A stretch of 64,000 nt of DNA from Bacteroidaceae bacterium (GTDB lineage Bacteria > Bacteroidota > Bacteroidia > Bacteroidales > Bacteroidaceae), in contig JAFSAT010000021.1 in NCBI GenBank assembly GCA_017442185.1, positions 1 through 64,000 of the forward strand, read 5' to 3'. A model generated the notes under the pieces. The model made no database searches. It was not told the origin of the DNA and saw only the letters and a list, made by a program, of their open reading frames with translations. A program made the position numbers and the translations under genes. Each line of letters starts with the position of its first letter. Positions within the stretch are counted from its first letter, which is position 1. This document shows, piece by piece, positions 8,428 through 16,927 of the stretch.

Positions 8428-10131
8428 TTAATCTAATATTGCCTTAAATGTCTCATTGCCCGCATATTTGGCAAATTCAAGGTCGGCCATTGCTTTTTGT
8501 GCGAGTGAGGGGTCGAGTTTCACCGCTGCTTTCAACCCGTCGTATAGGAGTGAAGCATTGTTGGTGCGTGCTCCAAGAAGCGCCTTTATGTAGTGTGTCA
8601 TTGCATCGGGAGTCTTTATGGACTCTAACGTTGCCTTTGCCGTACTGTAGTCTTTGTTAAGCAGTTGTGCAAGTGCCGCACTGTTGGTGGCCTGTGCACT
8701 CAGGCAGTCGGCAGCACGCATATACTGTCCTTGCGCAATATAAAGGTTTCCTAAAGCCTCGTCGCCCACTTTGGCCGATGAGCCTTTTGCCATGAATGTC
8801 TCGGCATCTGCCACATTGCCTCGGCACAAGGCCAGATAACCTAAATTCACATTTACCTCGGGGGCAGTGGGTGCCAACGAGACGGCCTTTCTTATATACT
8901 CTTCGGCAGCAGCATAGTCGCCTTTGTCAAAAGACAATTTACCCAGATTGTTGTATGCACGATAGTCGTTGGGATAGAGACGTGCGGCGGTTTTATATAT
9001 CTTCTCTTGCTCGTCGGCATCTTCGCTCACAACCGATGCGTAGAGAATTTCCTCGAGAGAGAGCTCTTTGGGGTCTGACGCAAATTGCTCCATAATCTCA
9101 CTGTCGCTGCGGCCTATAAGCTGATAGTTCAGTGTGATGCGTGCGCGACGCAGACGAGGCAGAATTTCGTCGGCAAGGTCGCTGTAAACGGTGGATATAT
9201 TCTTTATTTGAGCCTCGCGCTCCTCAGGCTCATTATACATTGAGAGCACACGCAGAATAATCTCTTTATCGGGGAGATTCGATTGTGATACAAGTTCTCG
9301 GAATCCGTCCCAATCCTCTGCGGTGTAGTCTGTATCAAGATAGCTGTCGAGCTTGGCTCTATCCATCTGCTTTTTAACATATTGTGCTGTGTTTTTCTCA
9401 CGACCGTTGGCTACATCCACATTGAGCAACACTCCACCGTCGGGCGAAGCATAGGCAGCCACTTCGACATTATCCACAATGCGACGTTCAGGGTCGGCTG
9501 CCACAGCCTTCATCGAATCGGCAAGAGCTTTCATCTGTTGAGTGTTTATCTCGCTGCCACGCAGATTTGTCTGTTGTATCAGGAACATTATATTAGCCTG
9601 CTGTGCCTGCTTTATTACACGCTGGAAGGCATCCTCGCCAACTGCGAGATTTGCACTTTTTACCGTTGAACGATAAAGCTGAGATGTGGCAATGCAACCA
9701 TCTGCCACTTTAACATCCGGAAGGGTGTAACTTTTGCTGCCTTTTGTGACTGTAAATGTAAGATAGAGCGCCGATTTTATCATCTCGGGAACATAGTCGA
9801 AATTCATACGCATTGAAAAGTTCCCACCATTTTCGTATGATACGGTGCGGTTGTTTCCTTTCACCTTCTCGCCTTGAAAAACAACAGGTTCTGCTACAGC
9901 CTCGCCACCATCGTAACGAAGCACCGGAGTAATAGAGAGCACAGTCTTTTTATCAAAGAACCTATGGGGGAAGCGTCCATCTATGGTAACAGGAATCTCT
10001 GTACCTACAACTTCAAGCACTTGCGGAGTGACAGTGAAATACTCCGGCTTCAGGGCATCCATTTTTGAGCTGCACGATGATACAATAATCATAACAGCCA
10101 AAGAGAGCATAAAAGTTAATTTCTTTTGCAT
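8428..10131 (-). CDS. TPR lipoprotein with OmpA-like segment
   Basis: A 567-residue lipoprotein: signal peptide with lipobox ending IIVSSC, so Cys20 is the likely lipid anchor. The N-terminal part (about 25-150) is beta-rich and unassigned. Residues about 190-250 resemble an OmpA-like peptidoglycan-binding fold (AAYASPDGG, then NGREKNTAQYV). The C-terminal third holds tetratricopeptide repeats (YRAYNNLGKLSFDKGDYAAA and the following repeats). Similar proteins are widespread in Bacteroidota and probably scaffold periplasmic or outer membrane complexes. The substrate or partner is unknown. A TATCTTTG promoter box lies 57 bases upstream. Confidence 0.75.
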   Translation of the reverse strand: MQKKLTFMLSLAVMIIVSSCSSKMDALKPEYFTVTPQVLEVVGTEIPVTIDGRFPHRFFDKKTVLSITPVLRYDGGEAVAEPVVFQGEKVKGNNRTVSYENGGNFSMRMNFDYVPEMIKSALYLTFTVTKGSKSYTLPDVKVADGCIATSQLYRSTVKSANLAVGEDAFQRVIKQAQQANIMFLIQQTNLRGSEINTQQMKALADSMKAVAADPERRIVDNVEVAAYASPDGGVLLNVDVANGREKNTAQYVKKQMDRAKLDSYLDTDYTAEDWDGFRELVSQSNLPDKEIILRVLSMYNEPEEREAQIKNISTVYSDLADEILPRLRRARITLNYQLIGRSDSEIMEQFASDPKELSLEEILYASVVSEDADEQEKIYKTAARLYPNDYRAYNNLGKLSFDKGDYAAAEEYIRKAVSLAPTAPEVNVNLGYLALCRGNVADAETFMAKGSSAKVGDEALGNLYIAQGQYMRAADCLSAQATNSAALAQLLNKDYSTAKATLESIKTPDAMTHYIKALLGARTNNASLLYDGLKAAVKLDPSLAQKAMADLEFAKYAGNETFKAILD

Positions 10132-10187
10132 TTTTGATATTTTTGTATTATTCTGTGTTTATAATGAAAATTGCATTTATCCTTGTG

Positions 10188-10195
10188 CAAAGATA
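10188..10195 (-). promoter_or_regulatory. -7 box of the TPR lipoprotein gene
   Basis: TATCTTTG on the minus strand, an exact TAnnTTTG match, 57 bases before the start codon. The -33 TTG is not clear. The surrounding 250-base gap to xerD holds no other recognisable feature. Confidence 0.6.
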
Positions 10196-10382
10196 TAACA
10201 AACGAGCGAAATAAAATAAAGCTTGCTTTATTATTTTACAGCGAGTGAATGAGTATTTTCGAGATTTAATCTCAAACATATAACAAAGAGACGAAAGTGA
10301 GTGCAAATAGAGGAAAGAACGTCATCTGTCAATGATTAGAATGTGGCAGCCCTATTCACGCACTTAGATTCTGCATCGTTTT

Positions 10383-11318
10383 TCACTCCGAGGATATGTG
10401 CATATTTTGTTTGTATTTGTTGCGCGGATGATGTTCCATAATCTCTTGTCGCAAGCGTTTGCGATCAATGTGAGCATAAATTTCGGTGGTGGATATACTC
10501 TCGTGCCCAAGCATAGCCTGTATGACACGCAAATTGGCTCCACCCTCCAAAAGATGGGTGGCAAAGGAGTGGCGAAATGTGTGCGGACTGACATTTTTAT
10601 TGATGCCTGCCGCCTGCACAAGCCCCTTAATGATACGAAACACAGTGATACGCGAGAGAGGCTTTCGGCGACGTTCACTCACAAACACATAATCCTGAAA
10701 CCCGGGTTTTATATCTATATAATCGCGGTCGTTGAAATAGAAGTTAAGCTCATTTATCGCACGCTGCGATATTGGCACAAGCCGTTGCTTGTTGCCCTTT
10801 CCCGTCACGCGTATAAATTCTTCGCTCAAATAAAGATTCGAGATACGCAGATTGCACAATTCCGACACACGAAGACCGCAACTATACAGCACCTCAATCA
10901 TGGCTCTGTTACGTTGCCCCTCAAGAAGGTTGGCGTCTATTGCTGCAATTATACGGTCGACCTCTTCGAGTGTAAGCACATCCGGCAGATAACGACCAAT
11001 CTTGGGAGACCTCAACAACTCCGTAGGGTTATGCTCCATATAACCGTCAATCTTCATAAAACCATAGAATGAGCGCAACGAAGAGATAAGGCGAGCCTGG
11101 GTGCGAGGATGAATACCCACATCGTCGAGCATGGCAAGAAACGAGCGAACATCACAGAGTGTAACATCCGTAAGTTCCTTGCCCGATTCTTTCACAAAGG
11201 CATCGAACTTTTCCAAATCACTCATATAAGCCTCAAGAGTAAGAGGTGACAAACCTTTCTCTAATCTCAAATAAATCTTATAACGTTCAAACGGAGTATT
11301 TCTCTTCTTTGCACACAT
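10383..11318 (-). CDS. xerD: Tyrosine recombinase XerD
   Basis: A 311-residue tyrosine recombinase with an N-terminal SAM-like core-binding domain (1-100) and a catalytic domain. Catalytic residues are the Arg in YSCGLRVSEL, HTFRHSFATHLLEGG, GHESISTTEIY and the Tyr nucleophile in IYAHID. Length and context (single housekeeping copy, no adjacent element) fit XerD, which resolves chromosome dimers at dif with XerC. It transcribes away from the O-methyltransferase gene. It is not close to the island ends at 36.2 and 50.9 kb, so it is unlikely to be that element's integrase. Confidence 0.92.
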   Translation of the reverse strand: MCAKKRNTPFERYKIYLRLEKGLSPLTLEAYMSDLEKFDAFVKESGKELTDVTLCDVRSFLAMLDDVGIHPRTQARLISSLRSFYGFMKIDGYMEHNPTELLRSPKIGRYLPDVLTLEEVDRIIAAIDANLLEGQRNRAMIEVLYSCGLRVSELCNLRISNLYLSEEFIRVTGKGNKQRLVPISQRAINELNFYFNDRDYIDIKPGFQDYVFVSERRRKPLSRITVFRIIKGLVQAAGINKNVSPHTFRHSFATHLLEGGANLRVIQAMLGHESISTTEIYAHIDRKRLRQEIMEHHPRNKYKQNMHISSE

Positions 11319-11375
11319 AATTGTTGTTTAAGCAGTAAAGGTAATAAAAAAGATTCAACTTTGCGTTTTTTTACG

Positions 11376-11383
11376 TATCTTCG
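11376..11383 (+). promoter_or_regulatory. -7 box before the O-methyltransferase gene
   Basis: TATCTTCG 29 bases before the chosen ATG at 11412. It overlaps any upstream extension of the reading frame, which argues for the later start. The -33 element is weak. Confidence 0.5.
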
Positions 11384-11411
11384 CGAAATAAATGCCACAC
11401 ATCAAACAGTA

Positions 11412-12047
11412 ATGAGTATAGACGAGAGACTCGATGAATATATAGCAGCGCACAGCAGTCCCGAGGGAGAATACCTCTATCGTCTCTATCGTGCAACAAA
11501 CGTAGAGATATTGAACCCACACATGGCCTCCGGGCACGTACAAGGACGTTTCCTGAAATTACTTGTAAAGATGATACGTCCCAAAAGAATCCTCGAAATA
11601 GGAACATACACAGGCTATTCGGCAATATGTATGGCCGAGGGGCTCGACAACGATGGCAAGCTATATACATACGAAGTTGACGACGAATTGGAGGATTTCA
11701 CACGCAGATGGATAGAAGGCTCTCCTGTGGCAGACAAGATAATATTCACCATAGGAAGTGCCCTGGAAAAAGTTCCCACCCTTGGCGAGACTTTCGACCT
11801 TGTATTCATCGACGGAAACAAACGCGAATATATCGACTACTATGAGATGTCGTTACGACACCTCTCAAAAAACGGTTGGATTATTGCCGATAATACATTG
11901 TGGGACGGACATATAATAGACCCTACATATAAAGATGCACAAACCAAGGGGCTGCGTGCCTTTAACGATTATGTGCACAATGATAACCGCGTAGAGGAGG
12001 TAATACTTCCTTTGCGCGACGGACTTACGATAATAAGAAAAAAATAA
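11412..12047 (+). CDS. O-methyltransferase (catechol type)
   Basis: A 211-residue SAM-dependent O-methyltransferase of the methyltransferase_3 family. The SAM-binding motif is ILEIGTYTGYSAI near residue 60. DLVFIDGNK and ADNTLWDG supply the metal and substrate region. Such enzymes methylate catechol-like hydroxyls in the cytoplasm with Mg2+. A longer frame using TTG at 11361 exists, but it would run through the TATCTTCG promoter box, so the ATG at 11412 is preferred. rbfA begins two bases after the stop, so an operon is likely. The natural substrate is not known. Confidence 0.88.
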   Translation: MSIDERLDEYIAAHSSPEGEYLYRLYRATNVEILNPHMASGHVQGRFLKLLVKMIRPKRILEIGTYTGYSAICMAEGLDNDGKLYTYEVDDELEDFTRRWIEGSPVADKIIFTIGSALEKVPTLGETFDLVFIDGNKREYIDYYEMSLRHLSKNGWIIADNTLWDGHIIDPTYKDAQTKGLRAFNDYVHNDNRVEEVILPLRDGLTIIRKK

Positions 12048-12049
12048 TT

Positions 12050-12385
12050 ATGGATAGTACAAGACAGAACAAGATTGCACGTCTGATACAGAAAGAACTG
12101 AGTGACATCTTTCTGAAGATGGCAAAAGAGACCCGCGGAATAATGGTATCGGTGAGCATTGTACGTGTCAGCCCCGACCTTGGAATAGCCAAAGCCTATT
12201 TGAGCATCTTCCCCTCAGAAAGAGGAAATGAGGTTATTGAACATCTCACAAACAACACAAAGGCTATACGCTATGAGCTTGGCAATCGTGTGAGACACCA
12301 ACTGCGCATAATACCCGAATTGCGTTTCTACCTTGATGATTCACTCGACTACATTGAACATATAGACAATCTGCTCAAATATTAA
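12050..12385 (+). CDS. rbfA: Ribosome-binding factor A
   Basis: A 111-residue KH-fold protein that binds the 30S subunit and helps 16S rRNA maturation. It has typical features: NKIARLIQKELSDIF at the N terminus, VSIVRVSPDLGIAKAYLSIF in the middle and LRIIPELRFYLDDS near the end. It is tightly packed between the O-methyltransferase (2-base gap) and the ABC permease gene, a conserved Bacteroidales order. Confidence 0.95.
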   Translation: MDSTRQNKIARLIQKELSDIFLKMAKETRGIMVSVSIVRVSPDLGIAKAYLSIFPSERGNEVIEHLTNNTKAIRYELGNRVRHQLRIIPELRFYLDDSLDYIEHIDNLLKY

Positions 12386-12410
12386 GAACTTGTTTATAAC
12401 AAGCCGCACA

Positions 12411-13643
12411 ATGAAGTTTTCACTATACATTGCCAAGCGCTATCTTTTCTCTAAGAAAAGCCATCAAGTGATAAACATCATCTCGGGAGTGGCTGTTGCC
12501 GGTGTTGCACTTGCCACGGTGGCAATGGTGTGCACCCTGTCGGTGTTCAACGGATTTCAAGAGCTTGTGGCGATGCAATTTACGGCGTTCGATCCCGAAA
12601 TTAAAATAACAGCATCGCATGGTAAAAGCATCGACATGCAGGATGCTCGCATTGCACATATTATATCAATGCCGCAAATAGAAATTGCCACCAGGTGCAT
12701 CGAAGATAAGGCAATGGTGCAGTACAACGGCCGACAAGTGATGGTGACATTAAAAGGCGTTGAGCAGAATTTCAACAACCTGACAAATATTGAGGAGGCA
12801 CTGATTGGCAATGGAGATTTCATACTAAACGACAACATTGCGCACTATGCCGTTCCCGGAGCCGGACTCACCGCGGCACTCAACTGCGGAATATATTTTG
12901 TGTCGCCACTTGAAATATATGCTCCCAAGCGTGGCAGAAAGGTAAACATAAACAATCCGGCAACAAACTTCAATAAAGGCGAGCTACATGCCTCGGGTGT
13001 TATATTTGCAGTAAATCAACCAAAATACGACGATAATTACATTCTCACATCCTTTGAATTTGCCCGAAAAATATTCGGACGCGACGAGAACGAGGCCGGC
13101 AGCCTTGAAATTCGCCTTTCAAATGGTGCAAACCTCGAAAAGACCCAAAAAGAGATTAAAGAAATTTTAGGCAGCGACTACACCGTACAAAATCGCTACG
13201 AACAACAAGCCGACATTTTCAAGATAATGAAAGTGGAAAAAATAATATCATACATTTTTCTCACATTTATTCTTCTTGTAGCATGCTTTAACATAATAGG
13301 TTCACTGTCGATGCTCATTCTTGATAAAAAACAAGATATTGAGACACTGCGCAGCATGGGAGCCGACAATAAACTCATTGCAAACATATTCATTGGAGAA
13401 GGCTCCATAATATCGGCATTGGGGGCAGCATCAGGTATAGTGATGGGAATTATTTTATGCTTGCTGCAACAATATATCGGATTCCTCACATTGGGCGACG
13501 GTAATTTTGTGGTAAACAGCTATCCTGTGAAATTAGAGGGCAATGACATTCTTATTGTTTTTGCCACAGTGCTTGCAGTGGGCTTTTTCTCAGTGGGTAT
13601 CCCCGTGAGGTTGCTGACGAGGAGAATCTTAAAAACCGTATGA
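12411..13643 (+). CDS. LolC/E-type ABC transporter permease
   Basis: A 410-residue inner membrane protein of the FtsX/MacB family, LolC/LolE-like. There is one N-terminal transmembrane helix (about 20-45), a large periplasmic domain (about 50-270) and three C-terminal helices (about 285-400). The QVINIISGVAVAGVALATVAM start is typical. In Bacteroidota these proteins are annotated as lipoprotein-releasing permeases; the ATPase partner (LolD) is not adjacent. The ATG at 12411 is chosen over a TTG at 12390, because it places the positively charged MKFSLYIAKRY ahead of the first helix. Confidence 0.85.
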   Translation: MKFSLYIAKRYLFSKKSHQVINIISGVAVAGVALATVAMVCTLSVFNGFQELVAMQFTAFDPEIKITASHGKSIDMQDARIAHIISMPQIEIATRCIEDKAMVQYNGRQVMVTLKGVEQNFNNLTNIEEALIGNGDFILNDNIAHYAVPGAGLTAALNCGIYFVSPLEIYAPKRGRKVNINNPATNFNKGELHASGVIFAVNQPKYDDNYILTSFEFARKIFGRDENEAGSLEIRLSNGANLEKTQKEIKEILGSDYTVQNRYEQQADIFKIMKVEKIISYIFLTFILLVACFNIIGSLSMLILDKKQDIETLRSMGADNKLIANIFIGEGSIISALGAASGIVMGIILCLLQQYIGFLTLGDGNFVVNSYPVKLEGNDILIVFATVLAVGFFSVGIPVRLLTRRILKTV

Positions 13644-13647
13644 GGAG

Positions 13648-13787
13648 CCAAGCTTCTGATAACAGGCTGTTAAACCTATTGCAAATATTATGCTCTACAT
13701 TTTTAGCAAATTATACCTGATTTTTTCGTTCTCTTTTTTGCTACGGCTTTTCCCGGCTATGCACCCTTAAAAAAAAGAAAACAGCTA
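13648..13787 (-). repeat. Partial copy of dispersed repeat family A
   Basis: Read on the minus strand, the centre of this interval (TTTTTTAAGGGTGCATAGCC and a following AAAAAAGAGAAC) resembles the centre of the two full copies at 55943-56137 and 63067-63262. The flanks are degraded: AAGCTTCT at the left edge and AACAGCT at 13780-13786. It lies between the converging ABC permease and murI genes. The boundaries are approximate. Confidence 0.45.
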
Positions 13788-13890
13788 AGAAGCTGTTTAA
13801 CTTTTATCCTGCACTCGCCACGAAATAGCAAAGAAAACAGACTTAAAACAGTTCTCAAATAATTCCGAAATAAGATTTAAACAGCTTCTA
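13788..13890. repeat. Dispersed repeat family B, short copy
   Basis: Bounded by AGAAGCTGTTTAA (13788) and the inverse TTTAAACAGCTTCT (to 13889). On the minus strand its inner sequence TTATTTCGGAATTATTTGAG is the same as in the copy at 24031-24222. It lies between convergent genes and adjoins the family A fragment. Confidence 0.65.
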
Positions 13891-13921
13891 AAGCAAAAAT
13901 CAAATAAAACTTTGCAGAATT

Positions 13922-14785
13922 TCAGACAAGATTTATTCGCTGCACCTTTACCGGATGACACAAAAAGCGCGAAGCCTGCTCGCGGAAGCGTTCGGCCGAC
14001 TCGGTTGTATAAAAAGTTGCCCCTCCCCCTTTTGTGCATAAATCTTCAATATCCGCATGACGCATCAGATAGTTCTGCAACGATGTTGCAACCGCCTCTC
14101 CTTGCGTAATAACCTTCACACCTTTTGGAACAAACTGCTCTATTCTTGGAAGCAGCAGAGGGTAATGTGTGCAACCTAAGATTATAGTGTCAATCTCCGA
14201 ATCGCGTGCAAGAAGCGCATCAATATCCCTTTTAACAAAGTAGTCGGCACCGGGAGTAAGATGCTCGTCGGCCTCTACCAGCGACGCCCACATGGGGCAG
14301 GCCTTTCCTGTTACTTTTATATCGGGGAAGAGTTTCTTTATCTCTAACGGATAGGACATTGACCTTATGGTACCCTCGGTGGCCAACACCCCCACATGAC
14401 GACTGCATGTAATATCGCCTATACACTCAACCGTTGGGCGTATAATGCCTAAAACGCGACGCGACGGATCCATGGCCGGCAAGTCTATCTGCTGTATATT
14501 GCGCAAAGCCTTGGCCGATGCTGTATTACATGCAAGAATAACAAGGCGACAGCCCTGTTTGAAGAGAAACTCTACCGCCTGACGGGTAAATTCATATACA
14601 ACATCAAAGGAGCGTGTCCCGTAAGGGGCACGCGCATTATCACCTATATACAGATAATCGTACTGCGGCATCAGTTTCTCTATTTCACTGTATATGGTAA
14701 GCCCTCCGTAGCCCGAGTCGAACACTCCGATGGGGCCGGGGCCTTGGGGCAGATTCATCATCTCCGACATAGCATTTGTTTCCAT
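13922..14785 (-). CDS. murI: Glutamate racemase
   Basis: A 287-residue racemase that makes D-glutamate for peptidoglycan. The two catalytic cysteines sit in ACNTASA (near residue 87) and GCTHYPLL (near 201). The substrate loop GVFDSGYGGLT is near residue 21. It lies 21 bases downstream of the third skp gene, at the end of the porG-uppS-bamA-skp block, consistent with one envelope operon. Internal Met6 or Met9 are alternative starts. Confidence 0.95.
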   Translation of the reverse strand: METNAMSEMMNLPQGPGPIGVFDSGYGGLTIYSEIEKLMPQYDYLYIGDNARAPYGTRSFDVVYEFTRQAVEFLFKQGCRLVILACNTASAKALRNIQQIDLPAMDPSRRVLGIIRPTVECIGDITCSRHVGVLATEGTIRSMSYPLEIKKLFPDIKVTGKACPMWASLVEADEHLTPGADYFVKRDIDALLARDSEIDTIILGCTHYPLLLPRIEQFVPKGVKVITQGEAVATSLQNYLMRHADIEDLCTKGGGATFYTTESAERFREQASRFLCHPVKVQRINLV

Positions 14786-14806
14786 ACAATATAAAAAGGC
14801 TGTTTA

Positions 14807-15463
14807 CTAATGCATTGCTCCTTCGGTAAGAACCTCGTCGGTAGCAGTGGAAGATGCTCCGGCATCTTCAACAGCCTCTTCTTCTGTATCAATAACCTCT
14901 TCTTGCTGATGTTTGTTTGCCTCTTGGGGATATGTGTCGGTGGCATTCAGCGTTTGAGGTTCGCCGCTTGCAGATATTGTGGCAAGTATCGTATTTGTAA
15001 CATCAAATCCATTGGCCGGATTCACAAATACATACCCCGACTTCTCTGTATCTATTATATATGCCAATTTGTTGTGAATACATACACGTGCCGCCGCATC
15101 ATCAATCGTTGCAAAAAGAGGTGCAAACAGAGAGTCGTGAGCCTCGGTGAGCCATATTTTCACTTGGTCGCGAAATTGTATACTTTCGTCTACCAGGTCT
15201 TGCAATTCTTTCTGTCGTTTCCGCAGTATCGGCTCGGGAAAATCGTGTTGCTCATTTAGAAAGGCCACATAGGTACGTGTAAGCTCCTGCTCGTTGCGTT
15301 CAATCTCTTTGTCACAACGTGCCAACAGACTGTCAAAATCGGCTTGCACTATCTTGTATTGTGGCAATTTGTGCAGCACTTCGCTATAATTGAAATATCC
15401 GAACTTTAACTGAGCCGAAGCCGCCAAAGGAAGGAGCATTAATATCAATACTATTTTACGCAT
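14807..15463 (-). CDS. OmpH/Skp-family periplasmic chaperone, third copy
   Basis: A 218-residue Skp-like protein: signal peptide (MRKIVLILMLLPLAASAQ), then KFGYFNYSEVLHKLPQY and a long charged coiled coil (about 40-120). It is longer than the two neighbouring paralogues because of an acidic, low-complexity tail (many Glu, Ala and Thr) over the last 45 residues. Skp proteins hold unfolded outer membrane proteins in the periplasm. The ATG at 15463 begins the signal peptide; the frame extends nine residues further upstream. It is the most divergent of the three. Confidence 0.8.
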   Translation of the reverse strand: MRKIVLILMLLPLAASAQLKFGYFNYSEVLHKLPQYKIVQADFDSLLARCDKEIERNEQELTRTYVAFLNEQHDFPEPILRKRQKELQDLVDESIQFRDQVKIWLTEAHDSLFAPLFATIDDAAARVCIHNKLAYIIDTEKSGYVFVNPANGFDVTNTILATISASGEPQTLNATDTYPQEANKHQQEEVIDTEEEAVEDAGASSTATDEVLTEGAMH

Positions 15464-15490
15464 TTTGTTTTTATTATATTGCAAGGGCAA

Positions 15491-15728
15491 TCTTTACGAT
15501 TAGGAGGGAACCTTCACGGCCCCTCCTACTATTTTGGTTACTGTTTCACATATATTTCAGAGGTTGTTTGAAAAGCGTATCATCAACTGTATGGCTGTTG
15601 GACTTTTCTCTTTTTGATTTCTCTGAAATAACCTTACGACTTATTATAGAGCTGCTCCGCAATTGACAGGGATTGTGGTAATACTTTGTCAAACGTCTGA
15701 TAAGCAGCGCCGTTGTTTTATTCTACTG
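15491..15728. other. Gene-less gap with degraded repeat
   Basis: A 238-base gap between two skp genes. It contains a degraded AGAAGCTGTTT-like piece (AGAGGTTGTTTGAAAA, near 15558) and an inverted pair TTTCAGAG ... CTCTGAAA around it. No coding frame with a plausible start is seen. Confidence 0.4.
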
Positions 15729-16244
15729 TTATTTCGCAGGAGCTGTGAGATTAAGCGCAGCTTTCACCTTGTCGGTTACATCCTCGCAGAGTGTCTCACT
15801 GATGTAGGGTATTCCGCTTGCAATGTCAAATACGCAAACATATCCGCCCTCACGACCAACCTTTTGTATTGCATCGCTAAGCACCTTGCTGACTTCGGCA
15901 AGTTTTTGCTGCTGTGCTTGTGTAAGGTTCTGATAGCTCTCTTGCTCATACTGCTGCATACGGGTATATATCTCTTGAAGTTCGCTCTGACGACGCTGAA
16001 GTATGTTTGCGGGCAGAGAGTCTTTTACCTGCTCAAATTCGGTTCCTTTCTTCTCAAGCTCGGTGCGCATGCGCTCATACTCATCGGCATACTGCTTCTG
16101 AAGTGTATTAAGGTCGTTTTGTGCTTTTGTAAATTCGGGCATCAGTTGCATTATTGCATTTGCGTTTACAAAGCCGAATTTTTGTGTCTGAGCCGCGATA
16201 CTCAAAGGAGCTATCATCAGCAATAAAATCAAAATCTTTTTCAT
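15729..16244 (-). CDS. OmpH/Skp-family periplasmic chaperone, second copy
   Basis: A 171-residue Skp-like protein with a signal peptide (MKKILILLLMIAPLSIAAQ), a short beta core (FGFVNANAIMQLMPEF) and a central coiled coil rich in Q, E and K (about 40-120). The C-terminal segment (YVCVFDIASGIPYIS) returns to the body. It matches the jellyfish-like trimer architecture of Skp, which escorts nascent beta-barrel proteins to BamA. Length is typical. It is in line with bamA upstream. Confidence 0.9.
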   Translation of the reverse strand: MKKILILLLMIAPLSIAAQTQKFGFVNANAIMQLMPEFTKAQNDLNTLQKQYADEYERMRTELEKKGTEFEQVKDSLPANILQRRQSELQEIYTRMQQYEQESYQNLTQAQQQKLAEVSKVLSDAIQKVGREGGYVCVFDIASGIPYISETLCEDVTDKVKAALNLTAPAK

Positions 16245-16360
16245 ACTTTATTTCTTTTAATTATTTAGGAATCTTTTTCATCAATCGTCAAAGCTAACGA
16301 TATAAACCGAACAACTTTTTAAGTTTTTATTAATTGAAAATCGTCGCGAAGTTAGTGTAT

Positions 16361-16876
16361 TTAATTGGAATAACCAAGTTTGGTAAGCACATCGTTGCTG
16401 ATGTCTATCTTGGGAGAGGCGTAGATGATACTTGCAGCAGAGGCTCTGTCAATCACCATTGAGTAGCCTTTTGTGTCGCAAATATCTTTTACGGCATTGT
16501 ATATCTCGTCCTGTATCGGAGCCATGAGACTTTCGCGCTTTTTATACAGCTCGCCATCGGGGCCGAAATAGAGACGTTTCAATTCGCTTGCTTTCTTTTC
16601 GGCATTCAGAATCTCCTCTTCGCGCTGCGTGCGCTGTTCGTCGCTTAAGAACATCGACTCGCTCTGATATTTCTTGTAGAGTGTCTGTGCCTCTTCGGTA
16701 AGTATGTCAATCTCGCCCTGCCAACGTTTAGACTGTTGGTTGAGCTGCTCGTTGGCACGTTCGTATGCCGGTATATTTTTCAAGATATACTCCATGTCTA
16801 TAAGAGCATATTTCTGTGCCTGCACTCCAACTGCGGCAATACACATTAAGAATGTTGTTAGCAATATTTTTTTCAT
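16361..16876 (-). CDS. OmpH/Skp-family periplasmic chaperone, first copy
   Basis: A 171-residue Skp-like protein with a signal peptide (MKKILLTTFLMCIAAVGVQA), YALIDMEYILKNIPAYERA, a coiled coil (about 45-115) and a C-terminal MVIDRASAASIIYASP segment. It is the first gene after bamA (51-base gap), as in other Bacteroidales. The ATG at 16876 starts the signal peptide; an upstream Met at 16924 would add 16 residues of non-signal sequence and is rejected. Confidence 0.9.
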   Translation of the reverse strand: MKKILLTTFLMCIAAVGVQAQKYALIDMEYILKNIPAYERANEQLNQQSKRWQGEIDILTEEAQTLYKKYQSESMFLSDEQRTQREEEILNAEKKASELKRLYFGPDGELYKKRESLMAPIQDEIYNAVKDICDTKGYSMVIDRASAASIIYASPKIDISNDVLTKLGYSN

Positions 16877-16927
16877 AATATTTCTGTTTTTCTGAGACAA
16901 GGTAATTGCCTCACAGTTAATCATTTA

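Noticed and set aside
10383-11318. xerD as the island integrase
   Set aside because: It is 26 kb from the island, alone among housekeeping genes, and has the form of the chromosomal XerD.
11361-11411. Upstream TTG-started extension of the O-methyltransferase
   Set aside because: It would run through the TATCTTCG promoter box; the ATG at 11412 gives the normal family N terminus.
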